In this document: one piece after another, positions 15,785 to 23,091 of the stretch | Position numbering within the stretch: the stretch's first letter is position 1 | How the letters are laid out: every line of letters starts with the position of its first letter | Assembly: GCA_003136615.1 (NCBI GenBank) | Contig: PLFA01000055.1 | Location: 23,984 to 49,361 of the forward strand | Direction: 5' to 3' | Length of the DNA: 25,378 nucleotides | From: Caulobacteraceae bacterium | Lineage (GTDB): Bacteria > Pseudomonadota > Alphaproteobacteria > Caulobacterales > Caulobacteraceae | The notes under the pieces: generated by a model | Database searches by the model: none | Seen by the model: only the letters and a program-made list of their open reading frames with translations | Told to the model about the DNA's origin: nothing | Position numbers and translations under genes: made by a program

Positions 15785-15812
15785 TCTACGCTGAGGGAAA
15801 AGCCCTGGATCA
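15785..15812 (-). promoter_or_regulatory. Candidate ECF sigma-E (RpoE/ChrR-type) promoter of phrB-cfa
   Basis: On the minus strand TGATCC (15812-15807) is followed after 16 bp by CGTAGA (15790-15785). From memory, alphaproteobacterial RpoE (ECF11) promoters have TGATCC at -35 and a CGTA/TAAGA-like -10 at this spacing, and photolyase and cfa genes belong to that regulon in Rhodobacter and Caulobacter. The transcription start would be near 15778, about 50 bases before phrB. The -35 abuts the kdsA ribosome binding site on the other strand. Confidence 0.55.
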
Positions 15813-15825
15813 AGGAGCTTAGGAT

Positions 15826-16701
15826 TTGGTGGGACCTAACGCCGTTGTCGAGATCAAGGCGCTGGGCGGACAGCCGATTCGTATCGGCAATGCCGAACGC
15901 CTGTGCGTTATCGCCGGACCCTGCCAGATGGAGAGCCGCGACCACGCGCTGGAAACCGCAACCGCGCTGGCGGAGATTTCCCGGCGACTGGGGATCGGGC
16001 TGATCTACAAGACCTCCTTTGACAAAGCGAACCGGTCCTCGGGCGCGAGGGCTCGGGGGCTTGGCCTGAGCCAAGCCCTGCCGATCTTCGCCGAAATTCG
16101 CGAGGCCACAGGCCTTCCCGTTCTGACGGACGTTCACGAGGCTGACCAATGCGCCAGGGTGGCCGAGGTGGTCGACGTGTTGCAGATTCCCGCCTTTCTC
16201 AGCCGCCAGACGGACCTGATTGTCGCGGCGGCGCGCACGGGGGCGGTGCTGAATATCAAGAAGGGCCAGTTCCTCGCGCCCTGGGATATGAAGCACGTTG
16301 TGGCCAAGGCCGTGGAGGCCGGAAACCCCAATGTCCTCGCCTGCGAGCGGGGCGTCTCCTTCGGCTACAACACCCTTATCTCAGACATGCGCGCCTTGCC
16401 GATCCTGGCCGAGATCGGGTGCCCGGTGGTGTTTGATGCGACGCATTCGGTTCAACAGCCCGGCGGCCAGGGGGATAGCTCGGGGGGCGAACGCCGGTTC
16501 GTGCCGGTGCTGGCCCGCGCCGCGGTGGCCGTGGGTGTGGCCGCTGTGTTCCTGGAAACCCATCCGGATCCCGACAGGGCGCCATCGGATGGCCCCAACA
16601 TGGTTCCGCTCTCCAGCCTGGAGGCCCTGCTCAGCGAACTCCTGGCCTTTGACGCCCTGGCGAAGGGGCTCATTCTCCCGAAGGGAGCGGGGGCAGCGTG
16701 A
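15826..16701 (+). CDS. kdsA: 3-deoxy-D-manno-octulosonate 8-phosphate synthase
   Basis: Condenses phosphoenolpyruvate and arabinose 5-phosphate to Kdo-8-phosphate for the LPS inner core. It has 291 residues and all family motifs: CVIAGPCQMES, YKTSFDKANRSS, LQIPAFLSRQTDL, NIKKGQFLAPWDM, CERGVSFGYNTLISDMRAL and FDATHSVQQPGG. The cysteine in GPC (C33) corresponds to the metal-ligand cysteine of the metal-dependent class (Aquifex type), in place of the asparagine of E. coli KdsA. The start is TTG (15826) or the adjacent GTG (15829); AGGAG at 15813-15817 fits either. It overlaps hldE as GTGA, so the LPS-sugar genes form an operon. Confidence 0.96.
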   Translation: MVGPNAVVEIKALGGQPIRIGNAERLCVIAGPCQMESRDHALETATALAEISRRLGIGLIYKTSFDKANRSSGARARGLGLSQALPIFAEIREATGLPVLTDVHEADQCARVAEVVDVLQIPAFLSRQTDLIVAAARTGAVLNIKKGQFLAPWDMKHVVAKAVEAGNPNVLACERGVSFGYNTLISDMRALPILAEIGCPVVFDATHSVQQPGGQGDSSGGERRFVPVLARAAVAVGVAAVFLETHPDPDRAPSDGPNMVPLSSLEALLSELLAFDALAKGLILPKGAGAA

Positions 16702-18170
16702 CCATGGACCTGGAGCGCCTCCGGTTACTTCTGGACGAGATCCAAGGCGCGCGGGTGCTGGTGGTGGGCGACGTGATGCTGGACCGGTTCGTTCAGGGTG
16801 AGGTGAGCCGGGTCTCGGCGGAAGCGCCCATTCCCGTGCTTGCCCATAGCCGTGAAAGCATCATGCTTGGGGGTGCGGGAAATGTGGCGCGCAACATCGC
16901 CGCGCTCGGCGGAAGCGCCACGCTCATTGGCCTCGTGGGCGAGGACCTCCCGGCTCAGGAGCTGGGGCGGCTCGTGGCCGGCGAACCCCTTCTGCGGGGC
17001 GCCCTGATTAGCGATCCTTCTCGCGCGACCACGGTGAAGATGCGATTTTCGGCCGCCGGACAGCAGCTTCTGCGCGTCGATACGGAAGTCGTGTGCCCCG
17101 CCGCCGCCGGGGTCGAGGAGAGTCTGGTCAAGGCGATTGGAGACAATGCAATAGAATCGCGAGCTATCTTGTTATCGGATTACGGCAAGGGTGTGGTGAC
17201 TCCGGCCATCATCGCCGCATGCCTGGCGGCCGCCCGGGCCCATGGAGCCCGGATCATCGTGGATTCTAAAGCCCGGGGTTTTGGGCACTACGGCCCGGTG
17301 GATTTGGTGAAACCCAACGCCTCCGAATTGGCCCGGGCCACGGACCTGCCCACCGAGACCGATCAGCAGATTGAGCTCGCCCTCGCCAAGGCCCTCGCGG
17401 ACTGCGACGCCAAAGCGATCCTCGTCACTCGCGCGGCGCGCGGGCTGTCATTGGCGGTTCGCGGCGAGCCCGTCCGTCACGTTTCGCGCTCGCCGCCGGA
17501 GGTCTTCGATACAGCCGGCGCGGGTGACACGGTTCTGGCCGCCCTGGGCCTCGCCTTGGCGAGTGGCGCGCCTTTGTCGGTGAGCGCCGATATGGCGCTC
17601 CTGGCGTCCAGCCTCGTGGTGCAAAAGGCCGGCGTCGCCACGGTGTCCCCCGAGGAGCTCATCGAGGCTGAAATGGCCACCGCGCGCTCGCCGCTCGAGG
17701 CCAAGATCGCCACCCTCGAACGAATGACGGCGGAGGCGGCGCTCTGGCGATCGCGGGGCATGAAGGTGGGTTTCACCAACGGGTGTTTCGACATCCTCCA
17801 TCCCGGTCACATCGCCTATCTCACCGAGGCGCGGGCCTGGTGCGACAAGCTGATTGTTGGCCTCAATACCGACGAGTCCGTTCGCGCGGCCAAGGGGCCC
17901 GGCCGCCCAGTGAACAGGCTCGCCGCCCGCGCCCAGGTTCTGGCGGGCCTGGCGGCCGTCGATTTGATCACGCCCTTCGCGGACGCCACGCCGATCGCGT
18001 TGATCGCCGCGGCGCGTCCGGATGTCCTGATCAAAGGCGGAGACTACAGCCTGGATGGGGTTGTCGGACGGGATCTTGTGCAGGGATGGGGCGGCGAGGT
18101 GCGGCTAGCGACGTTCCTCGAAGGGCACTCCACGACCTCCACGATCGCGCGCCTTGGGGGGGAGACATGA
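16698..18170 (+). CDS. hldE: Bifunctional heptose-7-phosphate kinase / heptose-1-phosphate adenylyltransferase
   Basis: Makes D-beta-D-heptose 1,7-bisphosphate and later ADP-D-beta-D-heptose for LPS core. It has 490 residues (E. coli 477). The N-terminal PfkB/ribokinase-like kinase spans about 1-325: GGAGNVARNIAALGG at 58-72, catalytic-base motif DTAGAGDT at 271-278 (D277). The C-terminal cytidylyltransferase-like domain spans about 355-490: GFTNGCFDILHPGH with HxGH at 368-371, and IKGGDYSLDGVVG. Both active sites look intact. The GTG start overlaps the kdsA stop (GTGA, 16698-16701), and the stop overlaps the hldD ATG (ATGA). The phosphatase gmhB and isomerase gmhA, needed to complete the pathway, are not in the window. 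Confidence 0.96.
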   Translation: MTMDLERLRLLLDEIQGARVLVVGDVMLDRFVQGEVSRVSAEAPIPVLAHSRESIMLGGAGNVARNIAALGGSATLIGLVGEDLPAQELGRLVAGEPLLRGALISDPSRATTVKMRFSAAGQQLLRVDTEVVCPAAAGVEESLVKAIGDNAIESRAILLSDYGKGVVTPAIIAACLAAARAHGARIIVDSKARGFGHYGPVDLVKPNASELARATDLPTETDQQIELALAKALADCDAKAILVTRAARGLSLAVRGEPVRHVSRSPPEVFDTAGAGDTVLAALGLALASGAPLSVSADMALLASSLVVQKAGVATVSPEELIEAEMATARSPLEAKIATLERMTAEAALWRSRGMKVGFTNGCFDILHPGHIAYLTEARAWCDKLIVGLNTDESVRAAKGPGRPVNRLAARAQVLAGLAAVDLITPFADATPIALIAAARPDVLIKGGDYSLDGVVGRDLVQGWGGEVRLATFLEGHSTTSTIARLGGET

Positions 18171-19171
18171 CGTCGGAGTGGACGGTCCTCGTCACCGGTG
18201 GGGCCGGCTTTATCGGGTCCAACATCGTCGCCGAGCTGGCCGAGACTCCGAACGCCAATGTCGTGGTTTGCGACAGGCTCAGAACCGCTGACAGCCGCAA
18301 ATGGCGAAATTTGGCCAAGCACGCCATCACCGATTGGATCCCCCCCGAAATGCTGTGGCCATGGCTCGGTGATCGCGGGCGCGATGTGGACCTCATCATT
18401 CACATGGGCGCCATCTCCTCCACGCTGGAGACCGATGTCGACCGCATTATGACAGCGAATTTCGCGCTGTCCCGTGACCTCTTCCGCTGGTGCGCCGAAC
18501 ATGGCCGACGCTTTATTTATGCTTCCTCTGCAGCGACTTATGGGGATGGAAGCCAGGGTTTCGACGACAAGTCCGACCTTGAAACCCTCAAGGCGCTGCG
18601 GCCGCTAAATGCCTATGGTTGGTCAAAAGCGCTGTTCGACATTTTTTGCGTGCGCGAGGAGGCCAAGGGCCGAGCTCCACCCGGGTGGACCGGCCTGAAG
18701 TTCTTTAACGTTTTTGGACCCAATGAGGCCCACAAGGGGCCAATGAGTTCGGTGGTGTCCCAGATCTGGCCAAGAATCGCCGCCGGCGAGATCGTGAAGC
18801 TCTTTCGCTCCGAGAATCCAGATTATCCCGACGGCGGTCAGCTGCGGGACTTTGTCTATGTGCGGGACGTCGCACAATGTCTGGCGTGGATGGCTCGCAC
18901 TGGCGGCGTGAATGGGATTTTCAACCTGGGCTCGGGTCAGGCCCGGTCGTTCGCGGACTTGGCGCGCGCAGCCTTCCAGGCGGCGGGGCGCGAGCCGCAA
19001 ATCGAGTATGTTGACCTGCCAGCGGCGCTGAGCGGTCGCTATCAGTATTTCACCGAGGCCAAGATGGACCGACTGCGCGCCGCGGGCTGGAATGCGCCCG
19101 CCACCAGCCTCGAGGATGGTGTGGAGGACTACGTTGCGCGCTACCTCGCCACGGCTGATCCCTACCGCTAG
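18167..19171 (+). CDS. hldD: ADP-L-glycero-D-manno-heptose 6-epimerase
   Basis: Epimerises ADP-D-glycero- to ADP-L-glycero-D-manno-heptose, the donor for LPS inner-core heptosylation. Extended SDR protein of 334 residues (E. coli 310). The NAD(P)-binding motif is VTGGAGFIGSN (residues 9-19), the catalytic pair is YGWSK (Y150, K154), and family segments include HMGAISSTLETD, LKFFNVFGPNEAHKGPMSSV, LRDFVYVRDVAQC and GIFNLGSGQARSF. The frame is open further upstream to 17783, but that part is out-of-frame hldE. The ATGA overlap at 18167-18170 and the preceding GGGGGGGAG fix the start. It is third in the kdsA-hldE-hldD operon. Confidence 0.95.
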   Translation: MTSEWTVLVTGGAGFIGSNIVAELAETPNANVVVCDRLRTADSRKWRNLAKHAITDWIPPEMLWPWLGDRGRDVDLIIHMGAISSTLETDVDRIMTANFALSRDLFRWCAEHGRRFIYASSAATYGDGSQGFDDKSDLETLKALRPLNAYGWSKALFDIFCVREEAKGRAPPGWTGLKFFNVFGPNEAHKGPMSSVVSQIWPRIAAGEIVKLFRSENPDYPDGGQLRDFVYVRDVAQCLAWMARTGGVNGIFNLGSGQARSFADLARAAFQAAGREPQIEYVDLPAALSGRYQYFTEAKMDRLRAAGWNAPATSLEDGVEDYVARYLATADPYR

Positions 19172-19212
19172 GGCCTTAGGATTAACCTCCCGGAGCGTCG
19201 TCGCTGGCCGTC

Positions 19213-20388
19213 ATGATCGCCTTGCGCGGATATCGTCTGGTTGTGGCGCTCTTGGTGGGCGTTATCGTCCTGATCGTCGCCGGGGGTCTCATCCTCTGGC
19301 GTGATGACATCCTTCAGGCGTTCCTCGATCCGAAGATACCCTTTGCCGTTTACCGCCCGCCTCCCGTTCCCGATTACGCGGATGCGAGATCCTGGGCGCG
19401 ACTGCCGGGATCCCTGGAGCCAGGCGATCCCCCGGCCGATGTCTTCTTCATTCATCCCACCACATTTGACGGCGGCAGGGATTGGAACGGCCCGATCCGA
19501 GACTCTTCCGCGGAGCGCCGGCTGACCCAGACCATGCTGCCCAACTACGCCGCGCCGTTCGCCGCCGCAGGGCGGGTCTTCGTACCACGCTACCGACAGG
19601 CTAGCCTGTACACATCCCTTACACTTTTTGATGACGCCCTTGAGGCGCGCGCCTTCGCCTATGGAGATGTGGACCGCGCCTTTTCCGCCTTTCTGGCCCG
19701 CGTTGGGCCTGACCGGCCGTTCATCATTGTCGGGGCTGAACAGGGCGGACTTCTGGCCGCGCGCCTCTTGCAGGATCGCCTTGCCGGCGAAGCGCTCCTT
19801 CGCCGCCGCCTGATAGCCGCCTACCTCATCGAGACCGTGACGCCGGCGGCGGATCATGCCGCCGGTTCACCGGTTCCGGCCTGTTTCGTCCGTGAGGAAT
19901 CGGGGTGCGTGGCGGCATGGATTTCCGCCCAGCGTCTGGATTTCGAACGCGCCGCCCGGATCGTGTCCCGCAGCGTCGTCTGGAGCCGTGATGGGCGGCT
20001 CGTGGGGCTCGCGGGTCGAGAACCGCTTTGCTTCAATCCGCTCCTGGGTGCGGCGAGCGACGCGGATGCGGCCGCCCGCCTGAATCTTGGCGCCGCCAAT
20101 GCCAGCGGTCTTGAATGGGGAGCCCGGCCTGGCTTCATGGCCCGACAGGTTAGCGCTCGGTGTGTGGCGGGGATCTTGAGGATCGGCCAGCCGCGCTCCG
20201 CCGCGCTCCGTCCTTCGGGCGACTGGGCCAGTCGTTTCAGAGCGTCTCCCTATAATCTTTTCTGGGCAGATCTAGAGGCAGACTCGAAAACCCGAACCCA
20301 TGTCTGGCTCACGGCCCATACGAAGCCCCCTAGCCCGACCACCCTATCGGGCCATCCGGGCGCCAATCAAAAAGCGCTCTCAGGATGA
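19213..20388 (+). CDS. Membrane-anchored DUF3089 (alpha/beta-hydrolase-like) protein
   Basis: A 391-residue protein with an N-terminal membrane helix at about residues 8-29 and the rest presumably periplasmic. DUF3089 hallmarks are ADVFFIHPTTFDGGRDWNGPI, FVPRYRQASLYTSL and FAYGDVDRAFSAFL, followed by RPFIIVGAEQGGLLAARLL. In most members I know the last motif is GHSQG with the nucleophilic serine; here it reads GAEQG, placing E176 at the nucleophile position. It may therefore be non-hydrolytic or belong to a divergent subgroup. The family-like part ends around YNLFWADLEADSKTRTHVWL. The last 20 or so residues run into recG on the opposite strand (59-bp convergent overlap), as if the original stop had been lost. 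It starts 41 bp after hldD, so cotranscription is possible. Function unknown. Confidence 0.8.
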   Translation: MIALRGYRLVVALLVGVIVLIVAGGLILWRDDILQAFLDPKIPFAVYRPPPVPDYADARSWARLPGSLEPGDPPADVFFIHPTTFDGGRDWNGPIRDSSAERRLTQTMLPNYAAPFAAAGRVFVPRYRQASLYTSLTLFDDALEARAFAYGDVDRAFSAFLARVGPDRPFIIVGAEQGGLLAARLLQDRLAGEALLRRRLIAAYLIETVTPAADHAAGSPVPACFVREESGCVAAWISAQRLDFERAARIVSRSVVWSRDGRLVGLAGREPLCFNPLLGAASDADAAARLNLGAANASGLEWGARPGFMARQVSARCVAGILRIGQPRSAALRPSGDWASRFRASPYNLFWADLEADSKTRTHVWLTAHTKPPSPTTLSGHPGANQKALSG

Positions 20389-22411
20389 GCAACGCCTGGC
20401 CGCGCGGAGAGCTAAACTCAGGGTCTCGGGCCAGAATGAGACGGGCGTCGTCGGCGGCCACGCTGATCAGGTCGCGGTGGGCCAGGGGGTCGGCCAAACG
20501 GTAGGCCGGAAAACCGCTCTGGGCGAGGCCGAGGGGATCCCCGCCGCCCCGCAGTTCAAGGTCGCGTTCTGCAATCTCGAACCCGTCATCGGTACGACGC
20601 AGGACATCCAGGCGGCGCGAGGCCGCCTCGGACAAGGGAGGGTCATAAAGGAGAACGCAGCTTGAGGCGCGGGCGCCGCGACCGACCCGCCCCCGAAGCT
20701 GATGCAATTGAGCGAGGCCGAACCTCTCCGCCTGTTCGATAACCATGATGGTAGCCGATGGGACGTCGACCCCGACCTCCACAACCGTCGTCGCAACCAG
20801 GATCGCCACCTCGCCGGCGACAAACCGGGCCATGACCGAATCCTTCTCGGCAGGCCCAAGTTGGCCGTGCACGAGCCCGACGCGGTCGCCGAATCGCAGG
20901 GCAAGCTCTCGGTGGCGCGACTCTGCGGCGGCGAGGTCGGCCGTCTCGGATTCCGCCACGAGTGGGCATATCCAGAAAGCCTGGGCGCCGTCGCGCAAAG
21001 CGGAGTCGAGACGCGCGATCACCTCATCCAGACGGCCCATGGGCGCCGCCCGCGTCGCTACGGCCTGGCGGCCTGGCGGCTTTTCGTCCAGGCGTGAAAC
21101 ATCCAAATCCCCGAAGACCGTCAATTCCAGGGTCCGCGGGATCGGTGTCGCCGACATGGCGAGCATATGCACGGCGCCGCCCTTGGCCTGAAGCTTCAGG
21201 CGGTCCGAGACGCCGAAGCGGTGCTGCTCATCAATCACGCTCAGCGCGAGGCCCTTGAAGGTCACCCCCTCCTGAAAGAGGGCATGCGTGCCGATGGCCA
21301 CAAGCGCTTCGCCGTCAGCGAGGGCCGCTAGGCGTTCCGCCCGCGCCGCGCCCTTGTGTCGCCCGGTCAGCAGGACCGCCCTGACGCCCTGGGCCGCTAA
21401 GGCAGGCGCGACCGTGTCAAAGTGCTGGCGCGCCAGGATCTCGGTGGGCGCCATGAGCGCGGATTGCCAGCCGGCCTCGGCCGCAGCGAGCATCGCCAAC
21501 AGTGCGACGACCGTCTTGCCGGCCCCCACATCGCCCTGGAGGAGGCGCGTCATCCGCTCTCCCGACGCCAGATCGCTGAGAATTTCACTGAGCGCCCTTT
21601 GCTGCGCTCCAGTCAGGGGGAAGGGGAGGGCGGCCTTGGCGTCCTGAACCCGCACCGACTTCGAGATCACGGGCGCTACCAGGCGTTTTTGCGTCCGCTT
21701 GCGTTCTCCCAGGGCGAGCTGGTGAGCCAGAAGTTCATCATAGGCGAGTCGCCGGCGGGCCGGGGATTGCGGGTCCAGATCTTGAACCCCGGCGGGACGG
21801 TGGGCGCGGCTGATCGCCTCGCGCCAGGAGGGCCAGCCGGCCTTAGCGATCCACGCGCCGTCCTGCCATTCAGGGAGCTCCGGAGCACGGCCCATCGCCT
21901 CGGCGGCGAAGCGACGAATCATACGCGAGGGGAGCCCCGCGACGGCGGGATAGACCGCCTCGAGAGCGGGGATGTCAGCGGCGCGCGCCTCGGCCACGAG
22001 GTAGTCTGGATGGACGATCTGAAAGCCGTTTCCGAGGCGGTCCAATTCCGCCTTGCCGCTTACGATGCGCCGCACGCCGGGTGGGTGGCGCTCTGCCAGA
22101 TGGGCGCCGTAGCCCTTGAAGAAGGTGAGCGCCAGGAATCCCGTATCGTCGAAGACGCGAATTCGCCAGGGGAGGCCCGATCGCGCCGGAGGTTGGTGAA
22201 AATCGATGGTCACGCCCAGCGTCTGCACGCCGCCGTCCACAAGGCTCGCCACCTTGCTCACCCGCCGCACGATGAGATCCTGGGGCAGGAGAAACAGCAC
22301 ATCGCGAACCCTGGGTCCGGCGAGGCGCTCCAGAAGGGGGCCCACGCGCGCGCCGACGCCCTTGAGCGTGGCGATGGGCGCAAACAGCGGGAACAGACTC
22401 TCTGGGCGCAT
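20330..22411 (-). CDS. recG: ATP-dependent DNA helicase RecG
   Basis: Remodels stalled replication forks, R-loops and Holliday junctions. It has 693 residues, the usual length. The N-terminal wedge (OB-fold) domain is at about 60-145 (IRVFDDTGFLALTFF). The helicase core has Walker A GDVGAGKT (293-300), APTEILARQH, DEQHRFG (394-400), MSATPIPRTL, WICPLVAESE, VLVATTVVEVGVDVP-type residues and QLRGRVGRGARAS, followed by the TRG segment ERDLELRGGGDPLGLAQSG. No Shine-Dalgarno-like sequence precedes the ATG; a TATGCT about 20 bases upstream suggests a very short leader. It is divergent from the DUF3297 gene and convergent with the DUF3089 gene. Confidence 0.97.
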   Translation of the reverse strand: MRPESLFPLFAPIATLKGVGARVGPLLERLAGPRVRDVLFLLPQDLIVRRVSKVASLVDGGVQTLGVTIDFHQPPARSGLPWRIRVFDDTGFLALTFFKGYGAHLAERHPPGVRRIVSGKAELDRLGNGFQIVHPDYLVAEARAADIPALEAVYPAVAGLPSRMIRRFAAEAMGRAPELPEWQDGAWIAKAGWPSWREAISRAHRPAGVQDLDPQSPARRRLAYDELLAHQLALGERKRTQKRLVAPVISKSVRVQDAKAALPFPLTGAQQRALSEILSDLASGERMTRLLQGDVGAGKTVVALLAMLAAAEAGWQSALMAPTEILARQHFDTVAPALAAQGVRAVLLTGRHKGAARAERLAALADGEALVAIGTHALFQEGVTFKGLALSVIDEQHRFGVSDRLKLQAKGGAVHMLAMSATPIPRTLELTVFGDLDVSRLDEKPPGRQAVATRAAPMGRLDEVIARLDSALRDGAQAFWICPLVAESETADLAAAESRHRELALRFGDRVGLVHGQLGPAEKDSVMARFVAGEVAILVATTVVEVGVDVPSATIMVIEQAERFGLAQLHQLRGRVGRGARASSCVLLYDPPLSEAASRRLDVLRRTDDGFEIAERDLELRGGGDPLGLAQSGFPAYRLADPLAHRDLISVAADDARLILARDPEFSSPRGQALLILRALFDWRPDGPIGWSG

Positions 22412-22482
22412 GTGGCTTTAAGCATAACCGAATTTGCGGGAAGGAATGGACCCTGGGCGATCAGGCCTGTATCGGGGCCGCC

Positions 22483-22725
22483 ATGAGCCAGCCCCTTCCT
22501 GACCGCCTGTCTGTTGATCCTGATAGTCCCTTCCACGATGCCGACCTCCTGGGGCGAGGCGTCGGGGTGCGATTCAAGGGGGTCGAAAAGACGAATGTGG
22601 ATGAATACTGCGTCAGTGAGGGCTGGGTGCGGCTGACGGTCGGATCGACCGTGGGAAGGTCTGGCAAGCCGATGACCATCAAGCTTACCGGTCCGGTCGA
22701 ACCCTACTTGAAGGACCCCGGGTAA
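22483..22725 (+). CDS. DUF3297 family protein
   Basis: A small, highly conserved proteobacterial family of unknown function; 80 residues is full length. Diagnostic segments are PDRLSVDPDSPFHDADLLGR, GVGVRFKGVEKTNVDEYC, VSEGWVRLTVG and MTIKLTGPVEPYL. It is predicted cytoplasmic, with no signal peptide or membrane helix. The ATG is preceded only by a weak GGGG. The gene lies 71 bp from the divergent recG and 73 bp before sdhE. I see no motif that indicates a reaction. Confidence 0.88.
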   Translation: MSQPLPDRLSVDPDSPFHDADLLGRGVGVRFKGVEKTNVDEYCVSEGWVRLTVGSTVGRSGKPMTIKLTGPVEPYLKDPG

Positions 22726-22798
22726 GACCAATTCTGGCCTGCCGGTTAGGCGCGACCCTGGCGTCTCCCTCTGGTGGAAGCTATATGCCGCACGCCCC

Positions 22799-23077
22799 AT
22801 GGATCCCCACAGGCTGAACAGGGTCAGGTTTCGCGCCTGGCGTCGCGGATTTCGAGAAGCGGACCTGATCTTGGGTTCGTTCGCGGACATCCATGGCCAA
22901 AACCTCACCGAGGCTGAGTTGACGCAATTCGAGCGCCTTCTCGAGGAGTCGGACCACGATATATACGCGTGGATCCTTGGTGCAGTGCCGACGCCCGCGG
23001 CATTCGATGACGATCTAATGATCCGGCTAAAGGCCTTTGCACCGCCGATGCCAGGCGGGGCGTCCGGTCAAGAATGA
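22799..23077 (+). CDS. sdhE: FAD assembly factor SdhE (SDHAF2 homologue)
   Basis: Promotes covalent flavinylation of succinate dehydrogenase subunit A. It has 92 residues and the family's conserved RGxxE motif at residues 16-20 (RRGFREADLILGSFAD). The helical-bundle features LTEAELTQFERLLEESDHDIYAWILG are also typical. It lies between recG and mfd, an arrangement I recall as common in alphaproteobacteria. No good ribosome binding site stands directly before the ATG; GGTGGAAG instead precedes an overlapping 10-codon frame at 22785. Its stop overlaps the ATG of a five-codon frame that leads into mfd. Confidence 0.93.
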   Translation: MDPHRLNRVRFRAWRRGFREADLILGSFADIHGQNLTEAELTQFERLLEESDHDIYAWILGAVPTPAAFDDDLMIRLKAFAPPMPGGASGQE

Positions 23078-23091
23078 GTAACGCCTGGTGA
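23074..23091 (+). other. Five-codon mini-frame bridging sdhE and mfd
   Basis: ATG AGT AAC GCC TGG TGA (MSNAW, stop). Its ATG overlaps the sdhE stop (ATGA), and its stop overlaps the GTG start of mfd (GTGA). It may serve translational coupling between the two genes or may be coincidental. There is no evidence that it is translated. Confidence 0.3.

Noticed and set aside
17783..18166. 128-codon in-frame upstream extension of hldD
   Set aside because: It lies wholly inside hldE. The Rossmann motif starts right after 18167, and the ATGA overlap gives a natural start.
20382..20398. Near repeat of ATGAGYAACGCCTGG here and at 23074-23088
   Set aside because: 14 of 15 bases match, but both lie at gene ends with unrelated coding reasons and no flanking similarity; likely chance.
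21422..22486. Long open frame antisense to recG (354 codons)
   Set aside because: Entirely opposite RecG except its end; no protein-family features.
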